64,000 bases of DNA, from contig CALFBB010000011.1 of NCBI GenBank assembly GCA_937944885.1, forward strand, positions 38,992 through 102,991, written 5' to 3'. Under the pieces are notes generated by a model. The model saw nothing but the letters and a program-made list of their open reading frames with translations, did not search any database and was not told where the DNA came from. The DNA is from an uncultured cyanobacterium. Lineage in GTDB: Bacteria > Cyanobacteriota > Cyanobacteriia > Thermostichales > Thermostichaceae. The position numbers and the translations under genes were made by a program. Positions 28,529 through 38,452 of the stretch are shown here, piece by piece; position 1 is the stretch's first letter, and the number at the start of each line of letters is the position of its first letter.

Positions 28529-30289
28529 CTACTCCTGAATGTAAAGCTGCTCCAAGTTCCAGAGGGGCCCCAAGATTGGGCGTGGATCCACCCCCTCAAC
28601 GCGATTGCGTATGGCCGAGAGCACCAGAGGGTTAAAGGTGCCGATTTGGGGCAGTTGCTCCTGAATGATGATCTGAAAACGATCATAGAGAGCCTTGCGC
28701 TTTTCAAACTCCAGCTCCCGCACCCCTGCAATAAAAATGCGGTCGATTTCCCGTTCCCAATCAGAAACCTCGACTCCCTCTGCCGGGTTGTTGGGTAAAT
28801 CCCCCAGGTTAAAGAGGTGTAGGCGGCCATCGCTGCGCCAGATGTTGGAGCCGTTGTTCGGCTCTGTGCCCCCTCCCCCAAAACCCAGCAGCAGGGTTTC
28901 CCAATCGCGGGCATCGGTGCGCTGCACTAGGGTATTAAAAGCAATGGGGGTAAAATCTACCGTAATGCCAATGCGTTCCAGATCTGCTTTAATCAACGAA
29001 CCTGTTGCCTCCCGCTGGTTGTTGCCGGCATTGGTAATCAGGCTAAAGCGCACCCGGTTGCCCTCCGGATCCCGCAGGTGGGCTTGGTCGTCGTAGGTGT
29101 AACCGGCCTCTAGCAGCAGTTGTCGTGCTTTGTCTGGGTTGTACTCGTAGGTGGGCAGTCCCTCTGCAGGGCTTAGGTAAAAGGGGCTGGCTGGTGAAAA
29201 GACCGAGTGCTGGATTTCTCCCAAGCCTTGCAAGACGCTATCCACGTAGGCTTGCCGGTTCATGGCATGGGCTACAGCCTTGCGAAAGTTGAGATCGTTA
29301 AACCAACGACTTTTCACTGGATCCACAAAAGGTCGCCCGGTTTGAGGGTTACGGGCCCGACTGAGGTTAAAGGCAAAAAAGTTGTTATTCAGGGTCTGAC
29401 CCAGGTCATAAATGGTGAATTGATCCCGCTCCTCTTCCCGCTTCAGCAGCTGAAAATCACCACCCCGCACCGATAGAACATCCGTCTCACGGGAGCGAAA
29501 TTGCAACAGGGCGGTATCTTCGGAGTCAACAATCCGCAGGATCAAGCGTTCAATGCGGGGCAGCCCTTCCCCTTTCCAGTAGTAGGGATTGGGCCGATAA
29601 ACCAGCCGCTGTCCGGGGGTGTATTCCTGCAGGACATAGGGGCCAGCTCCCACCAGTTCTTCTACCGGGGTATCGATGCCCCACGTTTGTAGAAAAAGGG
29701 GGTTGCCGCGGCTGTCCACCTGCTCAACGGTGGGTTCCAAAATGTGTTTGGGCAAAATCGGGGATCCCGCCTGAATCAGAAAGGGGGCAAATGGTTCCGG
29801 TAGGACAAACTCCACCCGTCGTTCATCCAAGGCCCGTACCTGGGGTAAGGCTCCCGACTCGCCAATCCGCTTCACATCCCGTGAGGAGGTAGGGATCCGC
29901 TCATCAAAAATGATGCGATTAAAGGTAAAGTCTACATCCGCTGCTGTCAGCGGTTCTCCATCCGACCAGCGCAACCCTTCCCGCAGGGTAAAAACATAGC
30001 GCAACCCATTGTCAAACACTTCCCAGCTTTCTGCCAGTTGGGGTTTGGGCAGGAGGGTATTTTCGTCAAGGGTCACCAGCCCCTCTTCAAGATAGGTGAT
30101 GGCATCGCGGCTGGAACTTTCGGCAGCCAAGTAGGTGTTGAAGGTTTTGGGGTCGGAGGTGACCGTGCCGATGAGGTGGGGACGGCTAGGGATCCCACAG
30201 GCACTTAACCCAAGGAGCACCAAGCCAAGCAGCACTACACAGATGATCCCGCTGCGGATGGGTTGGGTTCTATTTTCTGTAACCGCCAT
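28529..30289 (-). CDS. ABC transporter substrate-binding lipoprotein, family 5 (peptide/nickel type)
   Basis: 586 residues. The N-terminus is a lipoprotein signal with lipobox LGLSAC (Cys31). The family 5 core follows: LAESWEVFDNGLRYVFTLREGLRWSDGEPLTAADVDFTF, VGAGPYVL, YNPDKARQLL and an ending typical of DppA/OppA. It binds oligopeptides or a similar solute in the periplasm for an ABC importer whose permease genes are not adjacent. GGAG six bases before the ATG supports the start. IspF lies upstream on the same strand with 47 bases between. Confidence 0.9.
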   Translation of the reverse strand: MAVTENRTQPIRSGIICVVLLGLVLLGLSACGIPSRPHLIGTVTSDPKTFNTYLAAESSSRDAITYLEEGLVTLDENTLLPKPQLAESWEVFDNGLRYVFTLREGLRWSDGEPLTAADVDFTFNRIIFDERIPTSSRDVKRIGESGALPQVRALDERRVEFVLPEPFAPFLIQAGSPILPKHILEPTVEQVDSRGNPLFLQTWGIDTPVEELVGAGPYVLQEYTPGQRLVYRPNPYYWKGEGLPRIERLILRIVDSEDTALLQFRSRETDVLSVRGGDFQLLKREEERDQFTIYDLGQTLNNNFFAFNLSRARNPQTGRPFVDPVKSRWFNDLNFRKAVAHAMNRQAYVDSVLQGLGEIQHSVFSPASPFYLSPAEGLPTYEYNPDKARQLLLEAGYTYDDQAHLRDPEGNRVRFSLITNAGNNQREATGSLIKADLERIGITVDFTPIAFNTLVQRTDARDWETLLLGFGGGGTEPNNGSNIWRSDGRLHLFNLGDLPNNPAEGVEVSDWEREIDRIFIAGVRELEFEKRKALYDRFQIIIQEQLPQIGTFNPLVLSAIRNRVEGVDPRPILGPLWNLEQLYIQE

Positions 30290-30336
30290 CTTTTGCTCCC
30301 AATCCTGTGATGGGCTTCCAGTTTGGCATGCCCTGC

Positions 30337-30813
30337 TTAGGCGGCTGTCAAGAGCAGGGCGACCGCAAAAGCAGCAATTGCCTGACCTTCCCCCACAGGC
30401 CCTAATTTTTCGTTGGTGGTTGCCTTCACTCCTACCTGCCGAGGTGAGATGCCCATAGCTTCTGCCAAACGGGCTTGCATATCTGGGATGTGGGGCTTAA
30501 GTTTTGGCTGCTCCGCTACTACGACGGTATCGATGTTGCCAATTTGCCAGCCCTCTTTGCCCACCAGCTGCACCACCTGCTGCAACAGCAGGATGCTGTC
30601 GGCGCCCCGCCACTGCTCCTCTTCCGGAGGGAAGTAGTAGCCAATATCCCGCAGGGCAGCTGCCCCGAGCAGGGCATCCATAATGGCATGGGTAAGCACA
30701 TCAGCATCGCTATGCCCTAGCAGCCCCTTTTCGTAGGGGATGTGAACGCCACCCAGGATGAGGGGGCGCCCCACCACCAAGTGGTGAATGTCGTATCCTT
30801 GCCCAATGCGCAC
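30337..30813 (-). CDS. ispF: 2-C-methyl-D-erythritol 2,4-cyclodiphosphate synthase
   Basis: 158 residues. Zinc ligands Asp8 and His10 (QGYDIH) and His42 ([13 protein letters not shown]) are in place, with GHSDADV and the C-terminal [20 protein letters not shown]. It catalyses the cyclisation step of the MEP isoprenoid pathway, supplying carotenoids, phytol and quinones. Initiation is at GTG with AGGAG upstream. It follows the TIGR02450 gene by 13 bases, so they probably form an operon. Confidence 0.96.
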   Translation of the reverse strand: MRIGQGYDIHHLVVGRPLILGGVHIPYEKGLLGHSDADVLTHAIMDALLGAAALRDIGYYFPPEEEQWRGADSILLLQQVVQLVGKEGWQIGNIDTVVVAEQPKLKPHIPDMQARLAEAMGISPRQVGVKATTNEKLGPVGEGQAIAAFAVALLLTAA

Positions 30814-30826
30814 GGCCTTCTGGCTC

Positions 30827-31141
30827 CTATAGGAAGGTGCTGTCCAGATCTTCTAGATCTTGGGGATCCTCTTGATTGTCTCCTGTCTCTGGCTTGCAGG
30901 GGATCCCGGCTACCCAGCCCGCCTGCCAAAGTTCCCGGTTTTTCAGGACGGCAGCATTCACCCAAAGGCGCACCTGCGGATCACAAACTGCCACCAGCTC
31001 GGCAAACACCAGCCCGCCTTTCCCCTGTTGACGTTCTTTCACCTGAAAGTGTCGCCAACCCAGGATGGGGTGTACGGATGTCCATTTGGAGCCCAGTAGG
31101 TGAGGAAAACGTTGTTTGCGGCGGGATTTTGGGCGAGCCAT
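30827..31141 (-). CDS. TIGR02450 Trp-rich family protein
   Basis: 104 residues from ATG 31141 ([20 protein letters not shown]). The block [37 protein letters not shown] and [16 protein letters not shown] match the short Trp-rich TIGR02450 family of unknown function. The C-terminus adds an acidic tail ([12 protein letters not shown]). An upstream extension of 33 codons lacks conservation. It is directly upstream of ispF on the same strand. Confidence 0.85.
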   Translation of the reverse strand: MARPKSRRKQRFPHLLGSKWTSVHPILGWRHFQVKERQQGKGGLVFAELVAVCDPQVRLWVNAAVLKNRELWQAGWVAGIPCKPETGDNQEDPQDLEDLDSTFL

Positions 31142-31358
31142 AGGATGGCGTAGCAGAGGAGGCCAGAGTTCTTCTAGCCTTCTTTTTAGCCTGATGCCCG
31201 AGCAGTAGGAAGTGCTGAATCGAGTGACAACAGCCGGCAATGGCGAAGGGGAGAGCCTTCCCGACTTGCCAATGTAGGCTCATCTCCGGCAGGGATCCCC
31301 TTTAGCCTCAGGTCTTAAGGTCTTAACTAAAGTCGAAAGAAGCAGCAGGCCTTCCACT

Positions 31359-31796
31359 ATGATTGAAGAAGTTGGGTCTCCACTCGCCCATCCAACTGGG
31401 GGGCAATACTGGCAAATGCATTGGGCATCTTTTTCTAAGTGGGTCTTGAAAGCAGGGTTTCTGCTTCTTTTCATAGCCGGCTTGGGCTTGGCAAGTGGCT
31501 TACCCATGTTGGCAGCTACAGCTCTCACCTTATCGGGTAAACTCACTGGCCCAGAATGGTTACAGGCGGATCCTGAGGCCAAGCAGGCCTTTTGCCGCAG
31601 AGCCTTTCAAACCTTTCGTGCTTCGCCTTCCCAAAGCTACATCATTAGCTCCAATGTACAGTCTCTGACACCAGAAGGTCTGTGCCGGCGGTTGGATCAG
31701 TTTTATCAGTACCCTGTTAACGACGAAATCCCCATCAACCAGGCGGCCAATATTGCTCCATTGCTCTTCTCGGACTTGCCTTTGGAGCAACCCTGA
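31359..31796 (+). CDS. Secreted or membrane-anchored hypothetical protein
   Basis: 145 residues; a second Met at 31416 (MHWASFSKWVLKAGF) may be the true start and gives a cleaner signal peptide. The hydrophobic core GFLLLFIAGLGLASGLPML ends in a possible cleavage at LAATA. The mature region has two Cys (AFCRRAF and GLCRRLDQFY) and no recognised domain. It is divergent from the TIGR02450-ispF operon and upstream of a MerR gene with 137 bases between. Not recognised. Confidence 0.6.
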   Translation: MIEEVGSPLAHPTGGQYWQMHWASFSKWVLKAGFLLLFIAGLGLASGLPMLAATALTLSGKLTGPEWLQADPEAKQAFCRRAFQTFRASPSQSYIISSNVQSLTPEGLCRRLDQFYQYPVNDEIPINQAANIAPLLFSDLPLEQP

Positions 31797-31933
31797 TCCT
31801 GGGATAGATACAGGATTGTAGGAGGGGTTTGGGTTCTAGCAAGCCACTGAGCCGAAAAACGGGATCCCTCTCAATCTGGCTTGAACGGATCTGGTTTTGT
31901 TAAGCTGGGAGCTCCACGAATCTGATTCTGATC

Positions 31934-32407
31934 ATGGTTGCTTCTAGGCCTAGGGAGCATTCATCCTCTGGTTTGAAAATCGGCCAAGTAGCACTGGCGG
32001 CAGGTTTACCCATACGCACTGTGCGCCATTACGAGTCGATAGGTCTGCTCGGCCCAACGGTGGAGCGAGCGGCGTCTAGCTACCGGTTGTTTGATGCGGC
32101 GGTGTTGGCCCGGTTGGCTTTTATTCGCCGTTGCCAAAGGTTGGGTCTCAGCCTAAAGGAAATCCGGGCCATTTTACAGGTCCATGACCAGGGTCAGTTG
32201 CCCTGCCAAGAGATTCGCGATCACCTACAAGACAAGTTGCAGGAGATTGAGCAGCAAATTGCTGATCTCCAAGTTCTCAAGGACCAGATTCAAAGTTTAC
32301 TCTCTGACTGGCGCATTCCCGCGGGATCCTCAACCGCAAGTGAGGTGATTTGCCCCATTTTGCAAAACCCAGGTGCGGATGAGAGCGTTTTTAACCTCCC
32401 CCTTTGA
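31934..32407 (+). CDS. MerR-family regulator, probably metal-responsive
   Basis: 157 residues. The helix-turn-helix (LKIGQVALAAGLPIRTVRHYESIGLL, about 14-39) and the winged segment SSYRLFDAAVLARLAFI are typical, followed by the long dimerisation helix. Compared with mercury-type MerR, Cys91 (LPCQE) and Cys140 (VICPIL) correspond to two of the three metal-binding cysteines, while the middle one is absent (SLLSDW). A heavy-metal or redox effector is therefore plausible but not proven. No metal transporter gene is adjacent; it converges on glmS. Confidence 0.85.
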   Translation: MVASRPREHSSSGLKIGQVALAAGLPIRTVRHYESIGLLGPTVERAASSYRLFDAAVLARLAFIRRCQRLGLSLKEIRAILQVHDQGQLPCQEIRDHLQDKLQEIEQQIADLQVLKDQIQSLLSDWRIPAGSSTASEVICPILQNPGADESVFNLPL

Positions 32408-32466
32408 CCAGGCTCCTGTGACAGCAAAAACTGCTTCCCTTCTAGGCAGCAAGGATGCCCGAAGAA

Positions 32467-34314
32467 CTACTCCACCGTCACCGACTTGGCTAGGTTACGG
32501 GGTTGATCCACATCGGCACCACGGCGCAAGGCCATAGCATAGGAAAAGAGCTGCAACGGAATCGTATTCAGAATGGCCGATAACAGCGGTGTAGTGCTGG
32601 GAACTTCGATAATGTGGTCGGCCTTCTCCCGCACTTGAGTATCCTCTGGGTTAATCAGAGCAATCACCCGTCCGCCGCGTGCCCGTACCTGCTCGATGTT
32701 GGAGAGCATCTTTTCATAGACGGGATCCCGGGTAGCAATACACACCACAGGCATACGCTCATCGATCAAGGCAATCGGGCCGTGCTTCATCTCCCCAGCT
32801 GGGTAGCCCTCGGCGTGAATGTAGCTGACCTCTTTCATTTTCAAGGCTCCTTCCAGGGCAATGGGCGCATTCACCCAGCGGCCTAGGTAGAGCATATCTG
32901 TAACGTGATGGTACTGCTCTGCCAGCTGGTCGTAGAGAGCTGTATCCTTGAGGAGAAGACTGATTTTGCCCGGTAGCTCAATGAGCGCCTGCAGATGGGT
33001 ACGCATCTGGGTGGAGCTAAGGATCCCTTTGGCCTGGGCAATCTGCAACGCAAATAGATACCCTGCCATCAACATGCCGGTAAACACCTTGGTGGAGGCA
33101 ACGGCAATCTCCGGCCCAGCGTGAATGTAAATCACCCCTCCATCGGCTAGGCGGCTGGCCTGGGATCCTATGGCATTCAAAATACCCAGGGTGGGGATCC
33201 CTTGCCGGCGGGCTTCACTCATGGCCGCCAACGTATCCACAGTTTCCCCGGATTGGGTTAAGGCCAACAACAGGCTGTTGGGACGCAACACGGGGTTGCG
33301 GTAGCGAAACTCAGAGGCGTAGTCCACTTCTACAGGGGTGCGGGCAATGTTTTCCACAAAGTACTTGAGCACCAGGCAGGCGTGCCAGGCGGTGCCACAG
33401 GCTACGGCGTGAATTTGCTCAATTTGCGCTAGCTGTGCTTCCGATAGGGTTAGTCCCTCCAAGGTGACCCGGCCATGTTCAATATCCACCCGGCCGCGTA
33501 GGGTATCGGTGGTGGTGCGGGGTTGCTCAAAGATCTCTTTTTGCATGAAGTGCTTGTAGCCCCCCTTGGCTGCCGAGATTGGATCCCAGGCCACGGTGGT
33601 GCTGGTTTTACGTAGCTCTTCGCCGGTAATGCGTTGATAACGCACACTGGACTCAGTCAGGATGGCCATTTCCCCATCCTCTAAGAACACCACCTTGCGG
33701 GTGTGGCGCACAATTGCCGGCAGATCGGAAGCCACAAAGTTCTCTCCTTCCCCTTCTCCCACCACCACCGCTCCGGCATTGCCCAAACGGGCTGCTATCA
33801 CCTGATCTGGGAAATCCCGATCCAGGGCTACCACGGCATTGCCCCCCTGCAATTGCTGCATCACTCGGCCAAAGGCAGCTTCAAAAGAACCCAACTCCTC
33901 GGTGTAAAGGCTGAGCAGATGGGCAATCACCTCTGTATCGGTTTGGGAACGAAAGCGGATCCCACGCTCCAACAGGTGTTCTTTCAGTTCCAGATAGTTT
34001 TCAACAATGCCGTTTTGAATAACCACAATGCGCCCACGCTCATCGCAGTGGGGATGGGCATTTTCTTCGGTAACGCCGCCATGGGTGGCCCAACGGGTAT
34101 GGCCAATCCCGACTTTGGCGGTGGGCATATCGGCAGTCAGCTTCACCAGCAAATTGTGCAGCTTGCCGGTAGCTCGGACAATTTTCACCCCCTGCTCAGC
34201 ATCAACGGTGGCAATACCGGCAGAATCATAGCCGCGATATTCCAAGGTCCGTAAGCCCTCCAAAAGAATTGGGGCAGCCCACTGGAAGCCGACATAGCCG
34301 ACAATGCCACACAT
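32467..34314 (-). CDS. glmS: Glutamine-fructose-6-phosphate aminotransferase (isomerising)
   Basis: 615 residues. Cys after the initiator Met (MCGIVGYVG) is the glutaminase nucleophile. The class II amidotransferase domain includes HTRWATHG, and two SIS sugar-isomerase domains follow, with LALTQSGETVDTL and HAEGYPAGEMKHGPIAL, ending AKSVTVE as in the family. It makes glucosamine-6-phosphate for peptidoglycan and lipid A. The ATG at 34314 follows GTGAGGTGAG; two further codons upstream (GTG) are in frame. I see no glmS ribozyme upstream. Confidence 0.97.
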   Translation of the reverse strand: MCGIVGYVGFQWAAPILLEGLRTLEYRGYDSAGIATVDAEQGVKIVRATGKLHNLLVKLTADMPTAKVGIGHTRWATHGGVTEENAHPHCDERGRIVVIQNGIVENYLELKEHLLERGIRFRSQTDTEVIAHLLSLYTEELGSFEAAFGRVMQQLQGGNAVVALDRDFPDQVIAARLGNAGAVVVGEGEGENFVASDLPAIVRHTRKVVFLEDGEMAILTESSVRYQRITGEELRKTSTTVAWDPISAAKGGYKHFMQKEIFEQPRTTTDTLRGRVDIEHGRVTLEGLTLSEAQLAQIEQIHAVACGTAWHACLVLKYFVENIARTPVEVDYASEFRYRNPVLRPNSLLLALTQSGETVDTLAAMSEARRQGIPTLGILNAIGSQASRLADGGVIYIHAGPEIAVASTKVFTGMLMAGYLFALQIAQAKGILSSTQMRTHLQALIELPGKISLLLKDTALYDQLAEQYHHVTDMLYLGRWVNAPIALEGALKMKEVSYIHAEGYPAGEMKHGPIALIDERMPVVCIATRDPVYEKMLSNIEQVRARGGRVIALINPEDTQVREKADHIIEVPSTTPLLSAILNTIPLQLFSYAMALRRGADVDQPRNLAKSVTVE

Positions 34315-34573
34315 ACTCACCTCACACCTACTGAACTAACCGCAAAGCCTATCTCAGCCAGGGGATCCCTTCAATGGTTTTGGGCGTAGTCCTGCTTTCA
34401 TAATGGGGATCCCGGGGCAGCCCAGACGGGTTGAGCTTGTTGTCATCCCCTAGTGCAGCATCAGGGAAGTGCCTACCCCAAAGCTAGAATGCAGGTGGAG
34501 CCTCTACCGAGCAAAAAAAGAAAACCCAGGTTGACCCCTCAACCAATCTCTCCACAATCCAGAGAGACTACAG

Positions 34574-34870
34574 ATGACAGCTGCCAACGAGCCCACCCTC
34601 AGAGATGTACTGAGTGCAATTGAAGGGATCCGCCAGGATGTTGAAGGGATCCGCCAGGATGTTTCCAGGACAAATGCGCGGCTAGAAATCGTAGTTGCCG
34701 AGCAAGCCCAACGGTGGACTGAGCAAGAGACAGAAAACCGAGTGGTATTGGATCGGATTGACTCCTATCAGAAAGCCAGTACCCAAGTGGTTAACCTAGC
34801 TTTTGCCTTGATTGGGGCTGCTACTGTGGCTTTGGTTGGGATTGTCCTTAGACTTGCCGTTAGCTCATAG
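34574..34870 (+). CDS. Small coiled-coil protein with C-terminal membrane helix
   Basis: 98 residues. An N-terminal heptad region contains EGIRQDV twice in a row, from a perfect 21-base tandem duplication (34622-34642 and 34643-34663), itself containing GGGATCC. A predicted coiled coil runs to about 70, followed by a hydrophobic helix (LAFALIGAATVALVGIVLRLAV). The layout resembles small 'hypothetical coiled-coil TM' proteins common in cyanobacteria. The function is unknown. It converges on the ATP-grasp gene. Confidence 0.65.
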   Translation: MTAANEPTLRDVLSAIEGIRQDVEGIRQDVSRTNARLEIVVAEQAQRWTEQETENRVVLDRIDSYQKASTQVVNLAFALIGAATVALVGIVLRLAVSS

Positions 34871-34948
34871 CATACTCTCCAGGCCACAGGCACTATGGCG
34901 GAGCTTGCCGCCCTCCAGGTCACCCAAACGACAAAGTTGCCTTCCTCA

Positions 34949-36409
34949 TCAACATTTCGAATCGGGGCACAAGACCCAAGTATCTTTGCTGCCTCCTCCC
35001 TGGGAGGAGTTGACCACCAGGGATCCCTTCTTAAGGGCAACACGGGTTAAGCCACCGGGGTGAACATAGATCTCCTCGCCGTAGAGGATGTAGGGCCGTA
35101 GATCCACATGGCAAGGCTCTAGGCGAGGGCCTTCCCCCCGATCCACCAAAGTGGGTACCCGCGACAGGCATAGGGTTGGTTGAGCAATGTAGTTGCGGGG
35201 CTGGGCCCGGATTTTCTCGGCAAAGGCAGCCCGTTCTGCTGCTGTGGCCTGGGATCCCATCAACATGCCGTAGCCCCCTGACTCATTGGCTGCTTTAACC
35301 ACCAGCTTGTCCAAATTCTCCAGCACATAGGCTTGGTCTTTGGGATCCCAACAGAGGTAGGTGGTTACATTGGGCAGGATAGCCTCTTCACCCAAGTAGT
35401 AGCGAATCATCTTGGGGACATAGGCGTAGATCACCTTGTCATCGGCTACCCCTGTGCCCAAAGCATTGGCAATGGCGACCCGGCCAGAGCGATACACCTC
35501 CAGCAACCCCGCTACCCCCAGTAGGGAATCGGGACGAAATGCCAGGGGATCGATAAAATCATCGTCAATACGGCGATAGACCACATCCACCCGTTGTAAA
35601 CCCTTGGTGGTGCGCATTTGCAAGTAACCATCTGCCACCACCAGATCCCGCCCTTCCACCAATTCCACTCCCATTTGTTGGGCCAAAAAAGAATGTTCAA
35701 AATAGGCAGAGTTGTAAATGCCCGGGGTCAACACCACCACGGTTGGGTTGGCAAGGTGGGGAGGAGTCAAGTGAAGCAGAGTTTCCAGTAAGTGGCTAGG
35801 GTAATCATCCACCGGCTGAATTCCCATGGTGTTAAAGAGAGCCGGGAAGGTACTTTTCATCACCCGCCGGTTTTCTAAAACATAGGATATTCCTGAAGGA
35901 CAGCGCAGGTTGTCCTCCAGCACATACCAGGTGCCATCCCGATCCCGAACCAGGTCAGTTCCGGTAATGTGGCACCAGATGCCTGCCGGTGGATTCAAGC
36001 CAATACAAGGGCGCAAGAAGCCCTTAGCCGACTCAATCAGCTCTCGCGGTACAACTTTATCCTTGAGAATCTTCTGGTCGTGGTAAACATCATCAATAAA
36101 CAGGTTGAGGGCATGAATGCGCTGCTTTAAGCCCCGTTCCAGCCGACTCCATTCGTTGGCAGAAACAATGCGGGGAATAATATCAAAGGGAAAAATCCGC
36201 TCTGTACCCTGACTATCGCCATAGACATTAAAGGTCACCCCCATCTGGAATAAAGCCGCCTGCGCTGCTTGCTGCCGCTGCTCAAGTTCCCCTTCCTGGA
36301 GGGAGTGAATGCGCTCAATCAGGGGCACTGCCTCGGGGCGGGGTTGATTCACCGCCAAAAACATCTCGTCATAAAAACCCTCACCCGGATCATAAGTATC
36401 AAAACGCAC
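34949..36409 (-). CDS. Circularly permuted type 2 ATP-grasp protein
   Basis: 486 residues from a GTG. The family core is clear: [70 protein letters not shown] and [16 protein letters not shown]. These proteins (DUF404/DUF407) carry ATP-grasp elements in permuted order and may form amide bonds; products are unknown. In many bacteria they are followed by an alpha-E protein and a transglutaminase, neither of which is found here. The C-terminal 15 residues are divergent. The next gene upstream is cupS, about 100 bases away on the same strand. Confidence 0.85.
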   Translation of the reverse strand: MRFDTYDPGEGFYDEMFLAVNQPRPEAVPLIERIHSLQEGELEQRQQAAQAALFQMGVTFNVYGDSQGTERIFPFDIIPRIVSANEWSRLERGLKQRIHALNLFIDDVYHDQKILKDKVVPRELIESAKGFLRPCIGLNPPAGIWCHITGTDLVRDRDGTWYVLEDNLRCPSGISYVLENRRVMKSTFPALFNTMGIQPVDDYPSHLLETLLHLTPPHLANPTVVVLTPGIYNSAYFEHSFLAQQMGVELVEGRDLVVADGYLQMRTTKGLQRVDVVYRRIDDDFIDPLAFRPDSLLGVAGLLEVYRSGRVAIANALGTGVADDKVIYAYVPKMIRYYLGEEAILPNVTTYLCWDPKDQAYVLENLDKLVVKAANESGGYGMLMGSQATAAERAAFAEKIRAQPRNYIAQPTLCLSRVPTLVDRGEGPRLEPCHVDLRPYILYGEEIYVHPGGLTRVALKKGSLVVNSSQGGGSKDTWVLCPDSKC

Positions 36410-36508
36410 GTCTGGGATCCCTTGAACATTACCCCCTTTTTACTGTTGGCCTCTCTGAATCAGCAAAATGTGTTTCCAGCTACCGTTTATTCAGCCGTTA
36501 CATTCCGT

Positions 36509-36967
36509 TTATGCTCCGGCAGAGGTGGGCAGGGTAGAGTTCATGATGGGCCAGAACCAATGGGGCCGCATCAGGATCACTGTGTCAATGACGTGAATGA
36601 TGCCGTTTTCTGCCTCAATATCGGCCTGAAGGACGGTGGCATTGTTCACCTCGAAGGTCTCTTTATCAATTGTTAGATCAATCGGGGACCCCTCCACCGA
36701 TCCTACACTTTGGAACTTAGCCAGGTCAGCTTTTTTCAAACGGCCAGGGATAACGTGATAACACAAAATCCGGGTCAATTGGGGGATATTTTGCACCAGC
36801 GTAGTAATTGTGCCAGGTGGCAGCTTGGCAAAAGCAGCATCGGTGGGCGCAAACACGGTAAAGGGACCGGGACTTTTCAGGGTATCCACCAAGTTGGCCG
36901 CCTTGACCGCCGTCACCAAGGTGGAAAAGCCTTCTACAGAAACAGCAATATCAACAATATCCGGCAT
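36509..36967 (-). CDS. cupS: CupS, fasciclin-domain subunit of the NDH-1MS CO2-uptake complex
   Basis: 152 residues forming one FAS1 domain: [32 protein letters not shown] and a final [12 protein letters not shown]. It follows cupA by 59 bases on the same strand. In Synechocystis the gene after ndhF3-ndhD3-cupA encodes the fasciclin protein CupS of the low-CO2-induced NDH-1 complex, so the same order argues strongly for CupS. No signal peptide is visible, in keeping with a cytoplasmic-face subunit. Confidence 0.9.
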   Translation of the reverse strand: MPDIVDIAVSVEGFSTLVTAVKAANLVDTLKSPGPFTVFAPTDAAFAKLPPGTITTLVQNIPQLTRILCYHVIPGRLKKADLAKFQSVGSVEGSPIDLTIDKETFEVNNATVLQADIEAENGIIHVIDTVILMRPHWFWPIMNSTLPTSAGA

Positions 36968-37026
36968 GAGTGGGATCCCCCTTGTTGCTTGTTTCGGGTC
37001 TTTATTGCAGAGATAACTTGTAGAGC

Positions 37027-38337
37027 CTAGCGATAGTTTTGATCCTGAATATAGGTAAGGCGGGCAGCTTCCCGGATGCCATATTCAGGTCTGGCAAAAC
37101 GGTTCAGTTGCCCTTCAAAATAACGACGATTCATCATCAAGTGGCGAGGATTGGGATCATCTAAAGGATAGAGAAAAGCAGCTCTACCGGCTTGAATCAC
37201 TGCTGAGGTCACATTGTACATGGAGCGCTGGAAACTCACCCCCAACTGGATGAGCATATCCTCTTCACCCCGGCAGTGCTGACGATAATAATCCACCAAA
37301 TACTGAGGCAAGAAGTGATACATATCTTGGTGTAGAAGAGTGGGAGGGATCCCGGCTGAGGCCACCGGGAACTTATCGGCGTATAAGATACCGTAGTGAA
37401 AATCCAACTGATTGGTCGGCACTTGGTTGGCCTGAGCATTGTAGGACTTGGTGCCTCGGAAGGGGGAGGTGCGATAAAAAACGGCTTCTACGTAGGGAAA
37501 GGCCGCTTCATAAAGCCAGGTAAATCCTTTGGATTTGGGCACAATATCGTACCATTCTCCGCGGATACGGACACGGTGATAGATAGGTCTGCCGGCAACA
37601 GCAAAGATCCCATTCACCAAAAAGTTCATTGCCTCCGGTACAGTGGTGAGCTTACCCTCATCGTAGAGATCGCTCATCTCGAAAAAGACGGGTGCCATGA
37701 CCTCCCAAAATAAGCCCAGCACCGAGTACATCGTGGCTTGGCGGCACAGCTCCATGAACATATCGGGGAAGAGCTTATACAGCCCTTGGAGCAGAGGGTT
37801 TCCTTGCACATAAGCCCGAATGGCGCGGTCGGCATTTTGTTTATATTCCTCTGAGTCCATGTAAGGATCCAACAATCCCCCCATATCCCGATGCCAAAGC
37901 ATGGCCCGCATACATTCTTCGGCAAATTCCATGTTGATGCGGTCATGCCAAAGGTGATGCAAAATGCGGGGCAGCTTGCGTTTGAGCTCCCCTTTTTCCA
38001 TAAACTCTAAAAGCTCAGGGTGAGCTGTATCTATACCGCGCCAAATGCGCAAATCAGCACTCTCCCCGGCATAGTGATTGGCCAACTTGAGATATTCTTC
38101 GGGGATGATGAACTTAAAAAACGGGAGCGGATCCACAAATACTTGCTCGGCAATATAGAGCAGATCCCGCCAGTAGAAATCCATCGGCACCGCATAAGCT
38201 TTGTAAAGGCCGATAATCTGCATCAGGTTCTCCGGCGTATCTGGCAACATCGATCCACCTGCCTCCAAGCGGTGAACAATCTCTGCAAAAGGATGGGTGG
38301 AAGGAGGCAACTTGGTGGCTGCAAGGGTTGTGGTCAT
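37027..38337 (-). CDS. cupA: CO2 hydration protein CupA (ChpY)
   Basis: 436 residues with the CO2-hydration family core throughout, for example [50 protein letters not shown] and [19 protein letters not shown]. His and Cys residues scattered through the core could hold Zn. The protein couples plastoquinone-linked electron transfer to CO2-to-bicarbonate conversion in NDH-1MS. GGAG six bases before the ATG fixes the start. Position behind ndhF3 and ndhD3 indicates CupA rather than CupB. Confidence 0.95.
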   Translation of the reverse strand: MTTTLAATKLPPSTHPFAEIVHRLEAGGSMLPDTPENLMQIIGLYKAYAVPMDFYWRDLLYIAEQVFVDPLPFFKFIIPEEYLKLANHYAGESADLRIWRGIDTAHPELLEFMEKGELKRKLPRILHHLWHDRINMEFAEECMRAMLWHRDMGGLLDPYMDSEEYKQNADRAIRAYVQGNPLLQGLYKLFPDMFMELCRQATMYSVLGLFWEVMAPVFFEMSDLYDEGKLTTVPEAMNFLVNGIFAVAGRPIYHRVRIRGEWYDIVPKSKGFTWLYEAAFPYVEAVFYRTSPFRGTKSYNAQANQVPTNQLDFHYGILYADKFPVASAGIPPTLLHQDMYHFLPQYLVDYYRQHCRGEEDMLIQLGVSFQRSMYNVTSAVIQAGRAAFLYPLDDPNPRHLMMNRRYFEGQLNRFARPEYGIREAARLTYIQDQNYR

Positions 38338-38452
38338 AGTAGGCTCCTAGGCATTCGAAGTGAAACTGAAGCTTCGGTTAGACGGCTGTACCCAAAATGG
38401 GTGAGAGAGAAAACAGCGTTAGTGGGATGGAATTCTCTCCATTTGACCCTCC

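Noticed and set aside
34315..34573. glmS ribozyme upstream of glmS
   Set aside because: The known ribozyme is largely confined to Gram-positive bacteria and no matching core is visible here.
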